NCBI RefSeq assembly: GCF_010119935.1
Contig: NZ_CP048209.1
Location: forward strand, 5,809,001-5,873,000
Length of the DNA stretch: 64,000 bases
Direction of reading: 5' to 3'
Source of the DNA: Paenibacillus lycopersici
Lineage (GTDB): Bacteria; Bacillota; Bacilli; Paenibacillales; Paenibacillaceae
Shown: positions 42,885 through 51,478 of the stretch, in pieces
Layout: the number at the start of each line of letters is the position of its first letter
Position numbering within the stretch: the first letter of the stretch is position 1
Translations under genes and position numbers: made by a program
Notes under the pieces: generated by a model
The model's database searches: none
The model's input: the letters and a program-made list of their open reading frames with translations, nothing else
Told to the model about the DNA's origin: nothing

Positions 42885-42938
42885 TGGCGAAATGAACTTC
42901 AGCGTCGTTATTTGACGGCGGCGGGGTTCTTTTGTTGC

Positions 42939-43055
42939 GCGGTTTTGTTGTGCGGTCTTGTTGTGTGATTCTGTCCTACGATTCTGTCGTGCGATTCTGT
43001 CGTGCGATTCTCTCGTGCGATTCTCTCGTGTGATCTTGTTATGCGTTTCTGTCGT
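42939..43055. repeat. 13-bp minisatellite, nine units
   Basis: Nine consecutive units related to GCGATTCTGTCGT (four to five nearly exact in the middle). Shorter degenerate echoes continue to about 43100. No gene is supported within 42277-43160. Confidence 0.9.
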
Positions 43056-43162
43056 GCATTCGCATTTCTGTCGTGCGTCTGCTTTCCTGTGCTTCGTGCG
43101 ATTGCTTTGCTGTCGCCGTTTCATGAGATGCCATCAGCAGGCGGATTCGCGCCGCAACGCCA

Positions 43163-43202
43163 AACGGGACGAAGCTGCCGCTGCCGGCTGCCTCGTCCCG
43201 TT
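43163..43202 (-). terminator. Terminator-like hairpin after the MBL-fold gene
   Basis: AACGGGACGA and TCGTCCCGTT perfect ten-base stem, 26 bases beyond the stop of the MBL gene; no strong T-run. Confidence 0.65.
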
Positions 43203-43227
43203 CCAAGCTTTATTGCCGCTATTCGCC

Positions 43228-44007
43228 TCAGCCTCGCATAACCGGCTCGATACGTCCAAGCTCGGGAATCCGAATCGCGATCGCGTCCGCCCCGGCTTCG
43301 CGCATCGCATCGACGAACGCCTGCGGATCGGCCGTATTCTCGGCGAACATGCCGAAATGCATCGGAATCGCCTGCCCGGCGCCGCATTGGATCGTCAGCC
43401 TCGCGGCCTCTTCCGCGTTCATGTTGCCCCAGCGGCCGTTGATCGGCACCGCGATGCAGTCCGCTTGCATATCGCCGGCATTCCGCAGCAGCTCTTCCGT
43501 CAGCTCCGAATCGCCGACGTGGTAGATCCGGCAGCCAGCATAGTCGAACACGAAGCCGATCGCGTCGAACTCGCCGTCTCCCGAGCTGTGCTCCGCGTAC
43601 ACCGCGCGGATGCGAACGCCCTCGAACGTGGTTTCCTCGCCCTTATCGAGACGCAGAAACGCCGCTTCCGGCAAGCCCAGCTTGCGGTAATGCTTTTCCA
43701 CCGATCCCGGACCCGCGACCTTCATCCCGGCGCGCAGCGCGGCTTGAACCGACGGTTCATCGAAATGATCGAGGTGGTCGTGCGTAATGAGCAGCAGCCC
43801 GCCGTCCAGCTCTTCAGGCGGAAGCGGCGCCGGACTAAGCCGGGTCAGCCCGTCCTGCTGCTCCACCGTGTCGGATAAATACGGATCGATGACGATCGCG
43901 GCCCCGCTCCCGAACCGCCAGGCGAAGCCCCCTTGGCCGAGCCAGACCCATGACAAGTCCCGCTCAGTCATCGGCAGCGCTTCCAGTCGTTGCAAACAAT
44001 TGTCCAT
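43228..44007 (-). CDS. MBL-fold metal-dependent hydrolase (UlaG-like)
   Basis: A 259-residue protein with the metallo-beta-lactamase metal site LLITHDHLDHFDEPSV and downstream metal ligands (YHVGDSEL, IPMHFGMF). Layout is that of the UlaG-like branch, whose best-known member opens L-ascorbate-6-phosphate lactone. The ATG at 44007 follows AAGGAGGGCG. It is the last gene of a three-gene unit with a sugar-acid dehydratase and an SDR oxidoreductase, so a lactonase-type role is plausible but inferred. Confidence 0.85.
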   Translation of the reverse strand: MDNCLQRLEALPMTERDLSWVWLGQGGFAWRFGSGAAIVIDPYLSDTVEQQDGLTRLSPAPLPPEELDGGLLLITHDHLDHFDEPSVQAALRAGMKVAGPGSVEKHYRKLGLPEAAFLRLDKGEETTFEGVRIRAVYAEHSSGDGEFDAIGFVFDYAGCRIYHVGDSELTEELLRNAGDMQADCIAVPINGRWGNMNAEEAARLTIQCGAGQAIPMHFGMFAENTADPQAFVDAMREAGADAIAIRIPELGRIEPVMRG

Positions 44008-44036
44008 CTTACGCCCTCCTTCGGCCATAGCGCCCG

Positions 44037-44819
44037 TCACTTCCAATGTCCCCATGACAGATGACTCGATTCGCCGCCGTCCACGGCCAGCGTCGTTCCG
44101 GTAATGAACGATGCCCGGTCGCTGGCCAGAAAGGCGACCGCTTCTCCGATTTCTACCGGATCCGCGAGGCGGCCGAGCGGGATGTTCCATGCCATGCGCC
44201 GCTTCCGCTCGCTCCGTTCGTTCTCGTCGAGCTCGTTAAGAATGCGGTCTACGTTCTTGTTGCGCGTATACCCCGGGAGCACCGTGTTCACGCGAATGCC
44301 CTTCGAAGCGTACTCCAGCGCGATGCTCCGCGACATCGCGACGACGCCGCCCTTGACCGCCGCATACACGGAGAAATGCGGCACCGTCTGCAGCGCATGA
44401 ACGGAAGCGATATTGACGATCGCGCCCTTCGCCTGCTCCGTCATGATCGGAAGAACCTTCTGCATCATGAGGAAATGCCCGCGAAGATCGGTCGTCATCA
44501 CCCGATCCCACTCGTCCGTCGTCACTTGCTCGACCGCCCGGTAGTAGTGCGTGCCTACATTGTTGACCAAAATATCGACGGTCCCCCATTTCGCGACCGT
44601 CAGTTCCACGGCGCGGACGATATCCGCCTCTTTCGAGACATCCGTCCGGATAAACTGCACCTGTTCGCGGTCGTCCGTCATCTCCGTGACGGCGCTGCTG
44701 CCTTCCTCTTCGTTCCAATCCAGCACCGAAACGCGGCAGCCTTCCCTTAACAGCACTTCAGCGATGCCCCGGCCGATGCCGCTGGCCGCTCCCGTCACGA
44801 TTGCTACTTTACCGTTCAT
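44037..44819 (-). CDS. SDR-family NAD(P)-dependent oxidoreductase
   Basis: A 260-residue short-chain dehydrogenase with the nucleotide motif VTGAASGIGRGIAEVL, the Asp selecting NAD (VSVLDW), NNVGTHYY, the catalytic Ser-Tyr-Lys (IVNIASVHAL, YAAVKGGVVAMSRS) and the C-terminal TGTTLAVDGGESS. Between the dehydratase and MBL genes, 26 and 29 bases from its neighbours. Probably oxidises or reduces a sugar or sugar acid in the same pathway. Confidence 0.93.
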   Translation of the reverse strand: MNGKVAIVTGAASGIGRGIAEVLLREGCRVSVLDWNEEEGSSAVTEMTDDREQVQFIRTDVSKEADIVRAVELTVAKWGTVDILVNNVGTHYYRAVEQVTTDEWDRVMTTDLRGHFLMMQKVLPIMTEQAKGAIVNIASVHALQTVPHFSVYAAVKGGVVAMSRSIALEYASKGIRVNTVLPGYTRNKNVDRILNELDENERSERKRRMAWNIPLGRLADPVEIGEAVAFLASDRASFITGTTLAVDGGESSHLSWGHWK

Positions 44820-44845
44820 GCTTCAATCCCCTTAAGCTCTGAATT

Positions 44846-45964
44846 CTACCAATCCGCGACCGATCCGTCATCCTCGTGGAACCAGCGCGGCGTATCCCAG
44901 TCGCCGTCGTACAGCTTGTCCTTGATGGCGTCTTCGTCCACTTCGATGCCGAGACCCGGCGCCGTCGGAATGTCGATGTAGCCGTCCTTGATTTCGAAAG
45001 GCTTCTTCAAGTAGCCTTGGCCCAGGTCCGCGTGCTCCTGGTAGATAAAGTTCGGCACGTTCGCCGACAATTGAATGCTCGATGCCAGGTTGATCGGACC
45101 GAGCGGGTTATGCGGCGCGAAGCCGGCAAAATACACCTCGGCCATCGCGGCGATTTTCTTGCCCTCGAGGATGCCGCCGCAGTGGGCGAGATCCGGCTGC
45201 ACGATCGAAGCCGCCTGCTTCTCCAGCACTTCGCGGAACGACCATTTCGTGAACAGCCGCTCGCCCGTGGCGATCGGCGTCGACGTCGAGCGGGCAATCG
45301 TCACCATCGTATCGACGTTCTCCGGCAGGCATGGCTCCTCGATGAACGCGAGCTTGGAAGGCTCCAGCTCTTTCGCCAGACGAACCGCCAGCGCCGGGCT
45401 GATCCGACCGTGGAAATCGATGCCGAGATCGCATTCCGGCCCGATCGCCTCGCGGATCGCTTCGATCCGTTCGACCTGCCTGTTGACCCATGCCGGCGTC
45501 TCGACGATATGCGCCATCGCTTCGATGCCCGTCTTCATCATCGTGAAGCCTTGCTCGCGAAGCTTCTTGGCATTGCTGACCGTCTCCTCGACCGTGCTTC
45601 CGCCGATGCCGCGGTACATCCGAATGCGGCTGCGGACCGCGCCGCCGAGCAATTGATAGACCGGCACGCCGAGCGATTTGCCGAGAATGTCCCACATCGC
45701 CTGCTCCAGGCCGCTGATGGCGCTCGTCAGAATCGGGCCGCCGCGATAGAATGTCCCCCGGTACATCGCTTGCCACAGATGCTCGATGCGGCGCGGGTCC
45801 TGGCCGATCAGATGCGGCTCAAGCTCCTTAATGGCCATTGCGACCGTGCGCGAGCGGCCTTCGACGATCGCCTCGCCCCAGCCGACGAGCCCCTCGTCGG
45901 TCGACATTTTCAGAAACGAGAACCGGGGACGTAAATGAAACAATTCGATTTTAGTAATACGCAT
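44846..45964 (-). CDS. Sugar-acid dehydratase, enolase superfamily (galactonate dehydratase-like)
   Basis: A 372-residue protein of the mandelate racemase/enolase superfamily. It has the capping domain opening MRITKIELFHLRPR, metal ligands in LGIDFHGRISPALAV (Asp), FIEEPCLPENV (Glu) and IATGERLF (Glu), and the His-containing IVQPDLAHCGG. The set matches D-galactonate dehydratase (DgoD/RspA) rather than muconate enzymes. It removes water from an aldonic acid to give a 2-keto-3-deoxy acid. The ATG at 45964 follows AAGGAGG. First gene of the sugar-acid unit; a cre-like site and two direct repeats lie upstream. Confidence 0.88.
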   Translation of the reverse strand: MRITKIELFHLRPRFSFLKMSTDEGLVGWGEAIVEGRSRTVAMAIKELEPHLIGQDPRRIEHLWQAMYRGTFYRGGPILTSAISGLEQAMWDILGKSLGVPVYQLLGGAVRSRIRMYRGIGGSTVEETVSNAKKLREQGFTMMKTGIEAMAHIVETPAWVNRQVERIEAIREAIGPECDLGIDFHGRISPALAVRLAKELEPSKLAFIEEPCLPENVDTMVTIARSTSTPIATGERLFTKWSFREVLEKQAASIVQPDLAHCGGILEGKKIAAMAEVYFAGFAPHNPLGPINLASSIQLSANVPNFIYQEHADLGQGYLKKPFEIKDGYIDIPTAPGLGIEVDEDAIKDKLYDGDWDTPRWFHEDDGSVADW

Positions 45965-46032
45965 GAACAATTTGCCTCCTTTTTCACCTTGGACGCCCGT
46001 AGACGGAACGCCGTTGTCAGGTACTTCGCTTA

Positions 46033-46046
46033 TGAAAGCGGAAACA
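46033..46046. promoter_or_regulatory. cre-like site upstream of the dehydratase gene
   Basis: TGAAAGCGGAAACA matches the CcpA operator consensus at about 12 of 14 positions, 70 bases before the start codon. Catabolite control would suit a sugar-acid operon. Confidence 0.45.
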
Positions 46047-46184
46047 AAAAGATCCATAGCTGCAAATAATGAGTTAACGGGTCGCGCAGTGCGCATAATC
46101 GGCTGCGAGGTCCGGCAGTTTGTCATCGTCCTGTTCCGCATCTTTAGAGCTTTCGACGACAGGGGGTGATCTCCTGCATAATAT

Positions 46185-46223
46185 AAATGCTGTCGAATGC
46201 AATAAAAATGCTGTCGAATGCAA
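46185..46223. repeat. 18-bp direct repeat pair, possible operator
   Basis: AAATGCTGTCGAATGCAA occurs at 46185-46202 and 46206-46223, a 21-base period (two helical turns), upstream of the dehydratase operon and beside a TATATTAT stretch. Confidence 0.6.
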
Positions 46224-46246
46224 GGAAATAAATAACCATTGCAAAA

Positions 46247-46279
46247 AAGCAGGTACGGCGCCATCGCGCCTCCCTGCTT
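46247..46279 (-). terminator. Terminator of the tsa operon
   Basis: AAGCAGG and CCTGCTT with a 19-base loop region able to extend pairing, followed on the minus strand by TTTTTTGC; 45 bases beyond tsaD. Confidence 0.75.
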
Positions 46280-46324
46280 CGCTATTGCTTCCTATTCGCA
46301 TTCGGAGTGGGCGTGCCGCAAGCG

Positions 46325-47356
46325 TCAAACCGACCAGGATTCCAGCGACAGCCCCGGTTCCGCCTTCATGTCGAGCGGCGTATACTCGCCTCGGATCCAC
46401 TTCAGATGCGCGGCGGCCGCGATCATCGCGGCGTTGTCGGTGCACAGCTTCAGCGGCGGAATGAGCAGCGGGATGCCCTCGGCCGCGCAGCGCGCGGTCA
46501 GCTCGGCGCGCAAACCGCCGTTGGCGGCGACGCCGCCGCAGAGCAGCAGCTGCTTGGCCCCGAATTCGCGAACCGCCCGCAGCGCCTTGGTTACCAGCAC
46601 GTCGATGACGGAAGCCTGGAATCCGCGGGCCAGCGCCGCCTGGCGGATCGCCTCGCCTTTCATCGCCGCCGTGTTGATGCTCGCGAGCACGGCGGATTTC
46701 AAGCCGCTGAAGCTGAAATCGTACGAATCCGGCTCCAGCCACGCGCGCGGCAGCTGGATTTCTTCATCCGCCTCATGCGCCAGCCGGTCGATATGCGGGC
46801 CGCCGGGATACGGGAACTGCAGCGTCCGCGCCACTTTGTCGTACGCTTCGCCGACGGCGTCGTCGCGGGTGCGCCCGATGATGCGGAACCGGCCCTCGCT
46901 TTCCAGCAGCACCAGCTCCGTATGGCCGCCGGAGGCGACGAGCGCCAGACACGGATAGACCATCTCGTGCACGAGTTCGTTGGCATAGATATGGCCGGCA
47001 ATGTGGTGGGTGCCGATGAGCGGAAGGTTCAGCGCCATCGCCAGGCTCTTCGCGGCGACGATGCCGACGAGCAGCGCGCCGACGAGACCCGGCCCCTGCG
47101 TGACGGCGATCGCGGACAGGTCGCGGAACGTCGCGCCCGCCTCCGCCAAGGCCTGTTTCATGATGCGCGTGATGGATTCCACATGCTTGCGCGAGGCGAT
47201 CTCCGGCACGACGCCCCCGAATCTCCGGTGCGTGTCGATCTGGCTCGATACGATATTGGATAAAATTTCTTTGCCGCCGCGGACGACCGCTGCCGACGTT
47301 TCGTCGCAGCTCGTTTCGACGGCGAGGATAAGTTCATTCGCTGCGTTATTCGTCAT
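46325..47356 (-). CDS. tsaD: tRNA N6-adenosine threonylcarbamoyltransferase TsaD
   Basis: A 343-residue ASKHA-fold enzyme that transfers the threonylcarbamoyl group to A37 of ANN-decoding tRNAs. Seen are LAVETSCDETSAAVV, the metal-binding IGTHHIAGHIYAN, ASGGHTEL, DAVGEAYDKVARTL and GGVAANGGLR. The ATG at 47356 follows GGAGC; it overlaps the rimI stop by 11 bases. It works with TsaB and TsaE, whose genes lie two and three positions upstream. Confidence 0.97.
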   Translation of the reverse strand: MTNNAANELILAVETSCDETSAAVVRGGKEILSNIVSSQIDTHRRFGGVVPEIASRKHVESITRIMKQALAEAGATFRDLSAIAVTQGPGLVGALLVGIVAAKSLAMALNLPLIGTHHIAGHIYANELVHEMVYPCLALVASGGHTELVLLESEGRFRIIGRTRDDAVGEAYDKVARTLQFPYPGGPHIDRLAHEADEEIQLPRAWLEPDSYDFSFSGLKSAVLASINTAAMKGEAIRQAALARGFQASVIDVLVTKALRAVREFGAKQLLLCGGVAANGGLRAELTARCAAEGIPLLIPPLKLCTDNAAMIAAAAHLKWIRGEYTPLDMKAEPGLSLESWSV

Positions 47357-47843
47357 ACCTATGCTCCACTTCCATGGACTCCGGCAGCTCCGCCCACATG
47401 ATGAGGGCATCCTCCATATTGTCCGAATAGTAGCCGGGGCGGATGCCCGACGGCTCGAAGCCCAGCTTGGCATACAGCCGCTTCGCGACCTCGTTGCTCA
47501 CGCGGACCTCCAGCGTCATGCGGCGCGCGCCGAACAGCAGCGCCGTGCGCTGCAGCTCCGTCATGAGACGTTCGCCGAGCCCCTGCCCGCGATAGCCCTC
47601 GCGCACGGCCACGTTCGTCACATGCGCTTCGTCCATGATCGTCCACATGCCGGCGTAGCCGATCACGTCGTTCTCGTAGTCCATGACCATGTAACGGGCA
47701 AAATGATTGTTCGTCAGCTCGTTCACGAACGCTTCCTCGGTCCATGGCGTCGCGAAGCTCTCCTGCTCGATGGCGACGATCGTCGCCACGTCGTCCAGCG
47801 TCATCGAGCGAAATACGAGGCGGTTCCGGTCAATGACCTTCAT
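47346..47843 (-). CDS. rimI: Ribosomal-protein-S18-alanine N-acetyltransferase-type GNAT
   Basis: A 165-residue GNAT acetyltransferase with the acetyl-CoA loop VREGYRGQGLGERLM and the RimI-type segments FVNELTNNHFARYMV, GYAGMWTIMDEAHVTNVAV and RLYAKLGFEPSGIRPGYYSDN. Overlaps tsaB by 14 bases and tsaD by 11, so translation is coupled. RimI next to tsaB and tsaD is the standard order; some such enzymes acetylate other N-termini. Confidence 0.94.
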   Translation of the reverse strand: MKVIDRNRLVFRSMTLDDVATIVAIEQESFATPWTEEAFVNELTNNHFARYMVMDYENDVIGYAGMWTIMDEAHVTNVAVREGYRGQGLGERLMTELQRTALLFGARRMTLEVRVSNEVAKRLYAKLGFEPSGIRPGYYSDNMEDALIMWAELPESMEVEHRYDE

Positions 47844-48747
47844 CGGGTACAGCTCCTTCCGCCGCGGCTTGCTTGGCCGTTCGTTCCTGCAGCTTTACTT
47901 CCGCTTCCGTCAGCTGCGTGTAATTCGGGGCAAACGCGTGCGCGTCGTCGCTCTCGCCCGCGGCAAGCCTCGCCGCCCCGAGCGCGGCGACGGCCCGCCC
48001 TTCCAGCCAGACCGGCAGCTTGCGCACCTGTATATCCGGGCAGACCGACTGCAGCCGGTCGGCTTCCGCTTCATGAAGCGCCAGCTCGCCGGCGATCCAG
48101 ACGGCCGACGGCCGCCGCGGCGGTTCCGCCGCCGCGATGGCTGCAGCCAGCTCGTCGACCCATTCATGCATCAGGCGGATGCCGTCCTTCGACAGCCTGC
48201 GCCACGTCCCCTCGGCAGGCGGCTCCGCGCCAAGGCGCGCTTGCGCCCGCGCTTCGAAAGAAGCGGTATAAACTTGCCCCCTTCTGGCGTCCATGATCGG
48301 GACGAGCCAGATGGGGGATTGCTCGGTGCCGTTGGCGGCGCATTCCGCGCTGGCCGCGCCTGCGGCCGCTGCGCCTTCGGCGCCGCCAGCCGCATCCTGC
48401 CATGCGCCGTACGCCAGCGCCTCCAGGCTGGAGACGCCGACGAGCGGCTTGTTCCACGCCCAGGCCAGCGTCTTGCCGAGCGACACGGCGATGCGCATGC
48501 CCGTATACGAGCCGGGTCCGCGGCCGATGGCGATTCCGTCCAGCTGCTCCGGCTTGATGCCGCATTCCTCGAGCATGGCCTGTACGGCCGATACCGTATG
48601 GACGGAATGATTGCGTTCCGCGAGCGATTGCACGTCCTTCAGCACCTCGCCGCCGCGCGCGAGCGCGGCCGCCAGCGCGGCCGTCGACGTATCGACGGCG
48701 AGCACGAGCAGCCCGTCTCCGCTCCCCTGCGTTCTCTGTTCCTCCAT
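47830..48747 (-). CDS. tsaB: tRNA threonylcarbamoyladenosine synthesis protein TsaB
   Basis: A 305-residue TsaD paralogue acting as its scaffold. Conserved are VLAVDTSTAALAAAL, IAIGRGPGSYTGMRI and PLVGVSSLEALAYG. The usual length is about 230; the excess comes partly from an Ala/Gly-rich insertion at residues about 119-143 and from long variable stretches near residues 165-215. It lies three bases after tsaE. The insert is unlike the rest in composition. Confidence 0.94.
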   Translation of the reverse strand: MEEQRTQGSGDGLLVLAVDTSTAALAAALARGGEVLKDVQSLAERNHSVHTVSAVQAMLEECGIKPEQLDGIAIGRGPGSYTGMRIAVSLGKTLAWAWNKPLVGVSSLEALAYGAWQDAAGGAEGAAAAGAASAECAANGTEQSPIWLVPIMDARRGQVYTASFEARAQARLGAEPPAEGTWRRLSKDGIRLMHEWVDELAAAIAAAEPPRRPSAVWIAGELALHEAEADRLQSVCPDIQVRKLPVWLEGRAVAALGAARLAAGESDDAHAFAPNYTQLTEAEVKLQERTAKQAAAEGAVPDEGH

Positions 48748-48750
48748 GTG

Positions 48751-49233
48751 CTACCTAGCTCCCATTCCCTGTAGTTGCCGACACCATGCCGCATAGGGCG
48801 AGCCGATGCCGGTAATCGTGATCCGGCGCGCTTCGCCGCCCAAGTGGGCGATGTACATGTCCAGCCTGTCCGGCGGCAGCAGCGCTTCGATCAAGCTTGC
48901 CCATTCCACGATGGTCACGCCGTCGCCGAAGAAATAATCGTCGAGTCCCAGTTCGTCCGCCTCCGCTTCCGACAGCCGGTAGACGTCCATATGATAGAGC
49001 GGCAATTGCGCGCCCTTGTATTCTTTAATAATCGTAAACGTCGGGCTGTTCACGACGCCGGGCACGCCGATTCCTCGGGCGAACGCCTGCGAGAACCGCG
49101 TCTTGCCCGCGCCGAGATCGCCGTCCAACGCCAGCACCGTGCCCGGGCCGGCCCACCCCGCCAGCGTCTCCGCAAGCCGGACCGTACCGGACTCGTCGTC
49201 CGCTTCCCATACGATTTCGATCGTTTCGCTCAT
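48751..49233 (-). CDS. tsaE: tRNA threonylcarbamoyladenosine synthesis ATPase TsaE
   Basis: A 160-residue P-loop protein with Walker A LALDGDLGAGKTRFSQAFA, VNSPTFTIIKEY and the C-terminal ...VTIVEWASLIEALLP, all family features. ATP hydrolysis by TsaE resets the TsaBD complex. 12 bases after thiL. Confidence 0.96.
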   Translation of the reverse strand: MSETIEIVWEADDESGTVRLAETLAGWAGPGTVLALDGDLGAGKTRFSQAFARGIGVPGVVNSPTFTIIKEYKGAQLPLYHMDVYRLSEAEADELGLDDYFFGDGVTIVEWASLIEALLPPDRLDMYIAHLGGEARRITITGIGSPYAAWCRQLQGMGAR

Positions 49234-49245
49234 TCCTATCCGCCC

Positions 49246-50412
49246 CTACCCGCCAAAATGATTATAGCCGCGCTTCGCCAGCGGCTCGCGCCGCACAGGT
49301 CCGCGAACGTCCAAGTCGCGGACGAGCTCCACGCCGGCGGGGCCGGCCTCCGCCTCGCCGATGATGTACATCGGCAGGCCTGCCGCTTCCAGCTCGGCCT
49401 TCGCCGCGTCCGCGTCGCCGGCTGCGATCGTGCCGAGCAGCACGTAGTCTTCGCCGCCGTAGAGGATCCACTCCAGCGGATCCGCGCCGCACCGGTGCGC
49501 GTAAGCGGCCAGGCTGCCGCTCTTCGGCAGCCTGGACTCGCGGAGCGCGAGCTTGACGCCCGAAGCCTGGGCGATCTCCCAGGCTTCGCTGGCCAGGCCG
49601 TCGCTGACGTCGTCCAGCGACGTGACCGAGCCGCGCGCGGCCAGCAGCGCCGCCGCGCGCACGGACGGCGCCGGCCGGCGGTGCGCCTGCACCAGCGCCG
49701 CCGTGCCGGCCGCCTCGGCCGCCGCCGGCGGCACGGGCCGCGGCCGAGGCGCGCTTGGCGCCGCAGCGCCCGCGCCTAGCGGCGAGCCGCCGGCGGCGCC
49801 CATCGGCTGCGCAGCGTTCGCGGCCGCCGCCTCGCCCGCCGCTGCCGCGGCGAGCAGGAAATGCAAACCGGCCGCGGACATCCCCGCAGCGCCGGTCACG
49901 AACACGGCGTCGCCGGGCCGAGCCCCTGCCCGGCAGATCGCCCGCCCCGCCGCGACGGTGCCCGTAACCGTCACGGCCACGACCAAATGCAGCGGCGACG
50001 AAGTCGTGTCGCCGCCGATCACCGCCACGCCGTATTGCCCGGCGCAGGCGTACAGCCCGTCGTAGAGCCGGCGCACGCGCTCCGGCTCCCAAGTCTTCGG
50101 CACGCTGATCGACACCAGCGCGTGCCGGGGCGTGCCGCCCATCGCCGCGATGTCGCTGACGTTCGCGGCCAGCGCCTTCCAGCCGATGTCTTCCTCCGCC
50201 ATCGTCGCATCGTTGAAATGTACGGTCTCCACCATCGTGTCGACCGCCAGCAGCCATTCGAGCGCGCCGGCTTCGCCCGGCGGCGTCCCGACGACCGCGG
50301 CATCGTCGCCGATGCCGAGCACGACGCCCTGCGACGCGAGCAGCGCCGGGCTTTGACGGCGCTCCGTCCAGTGGCGGATTCGCGCAAATTCGTCCAGACT
50401 AACACCCTCCAA
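49246..50412 (-). CDS. thiL: Thiamine-monophosphate kinase ThiL with low-complexity insert
   Basis: A 388-residue kinase making thiamine diphosphate from the monophosphate. Conserved are LGIGDDAAVV, WLLAVDTMVETVHF, GWKALAANVSDIAAMGG, VIGGDTTSSP and SLDDVSDGLASEAWEIA. The family is normally about 325 residues; about 50 extra residues (about 188-238; 49699-49851) form an Ala/Pro/Gly-rich insertion between GLHFLLAAA and the VQAHRRPAPSV helix. The start is uncertain: TTG at 50412, or a CTG five codons later that follows GGAGGG and gives the more typical opening LDEFARIRHW. First gene of the thiL-tsaE-tsaB-rimI-tsaD run. Confidence 0.93.
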   Translation of the reverse strand: MEGVSLDEFARIRHWTERRQSPALLASQGVVLGIGDDAAVVGTPPGEAGALEWLLAVDTMVETVHFNDATMAEEDIGWKALAANVSDIAAMGGTPRHALVSISVPKTWEPERVRRLYDGLYACAGQYGVAVIGGDTTSSPLHLVVAVTVTGTVAAGRAICRAGARPGDAVFVTGAAGMSAAGLHFLLAAAAAGEAAAANAAQPMGAAGGSPLGAGAAAPSAPRPRPVPPAAAEAAGTAALVQAHRRPAPSVRAAALLAARGSVTSLDDVSDGLASEAWEIAQASGVKLALRESRLPKSGSLAAYAHRCGADPLEWILYGGEDYVLLGTIAAGDADAAKAELEAAGLPMYIIGEAEAGPAGVELVRDLDVRGPVRREPLAKRGYNHFGG

Positions 50413-50474
50413 TGGCGCCGATCGCCATCCGTCTAATTGACCTTATTATATCGGTCTCCCCGCGGACCCGCAAC

Positions 50475-50519
50475 AAAAGGAGACAGGGCCGCGCTTCTCT
50501 CCGCGCAGCCCTGCCTCCT
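50475..50519 (-). terminator. Terminator of YitT-family gene
   Basis: Long stem (GGAG.CAGGGC.GCGCG arms) on both sides of a short loop, followed on the minus strand by TTTTGTTG. Confidence 0.85.
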
Positions 50520-50563
50520 TATCGGTGTCTGCCGCCGGCGTTCCGAACGCCCGGACATGGCAG

Positions 50564-51430
50564 CTAGTGAATATCCCGCTTCTTGAAGCGGCCGCCCTTC
50601 ACGTCGTGAATGTTGCCGACCGCCAGGAACGCGCCGGGATCGAGCTCCTGCACGATCGATTTCATCTTGGCTTCTTCCAGACGCGTAATGACGCAGAAGA
50701 TAACCCGCTTCACCCCGCCGGAGAAGGCGCCTTCGCCTTGCAGATACGTAACGCCGCGGCCGAGACGGCTCATGATGGCGTCTCCGATTTCCTTGGCCTC
50801 GTCGCTGATGATCCAGACCGATTTCGACTGATCGAAGCCTTCCAGCGTGACGTCGATCATTTTGAAGGCGATATAGTAGGCGATCAAGGAGTACATCGCG
50901 CTGTCCCACGTGAACACGAAGCCCGCGCTGCCGAGGATGAACAGATTGAAGAACATGACGATTTCGCCGACCGAGAACGGCGTCTTCTTCGTGAACAGAA
51001 TCGCGATGATTTCCGTGCCGTCCAGCGAACCCCCGAAGCGGATGACAAGCCCGACCCCGATGCCGAGGATGACTCCGCCGATAACGGGCGCCAGGAACGT
51101 GCTGTACGTCAGCGCGTGCACCGGATGCAGCAGCGTCGTACCGATCGACATGACGGTGACGCCGTAAAGCGTCGATATCGCGAACGTCTTGCCGATCTGC
51201 TTATACCCTATAATGAGAAACGGAACGTTGAGCAAGAATAGAAAGACGCCGAGAGGTAAACCTGTGACATGAGAGACGAGAATCGAGATACCGACAATGC
51301 CGCCGTCGATAATGTTGTTCGGCACGAGAAAAATCTCCAGTGCAACCGATACGAGCGCCGCACCGATCGTAATAAATACGATCCGCCGAAGCAATTCAAG
51401 CTTCGTAATCTTGTAATGCTGTTTCGCCAT
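50564..51430 (-). CDS. YitT-family membrane protein
   Basis: A 288-residue protein with five to six membrane spans in the first 170 residues (FITIGAALVSVALEIFLVP, GGIVGISILVSHVTGLPLG) and a cytoplasmic C-terminal domain of the DUF2179 type (VWIISDEAKEIGDAIMSRLG, GVTYLQGEGAFSGGVKR). YitT proteins are widespread in Firmicutes, with function unsettled. A promoter TTGAAA-16-TATAAT lies at 51479-51506. Confidence 0.92.
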   Translation of the reverse strand: MAKQHYKITKLELLRRIVFITIGAALVSVALEIFLVPNNIIDGGIVGISILVSHVTGLPLGVFLFLLNVPFLIIGYKQIGKTFAISTLYGVTVMSIGTTLLHPVHALTYSTFLAPVIGGVILGIGVGLVIRFGGSLDGTEIIAILFTKKTPFSVGEIVMFFNLFILGSAGFVFTWDSAMYSLIAYYIAFKMIDVTLEGFDQSKSVWIISDEAKEIGDAIMSRLGRGVTYLQGEGAFSGGVKRVIFCVITRLEEAKMKSIVQELDPGAFLAVGNIHDVKGGRFKKRDIH

Positions 51431-51478
51431 AGCTTCTCCCCCTTACGCATGATGGCCAAAAATCCATCTTCTTCTTCC

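Noticed and set aside
42939..43055. CRISPR array
   Set aside because: Units are 13 bp and directly adjacent with no spacers, and no cas genes lie nearby.
42876..43124. Low-complexity Arg/Glu-rich frame on the minus strand
   Set aside because: It is the translated 13-bp minisatellite, with no ribosome site.
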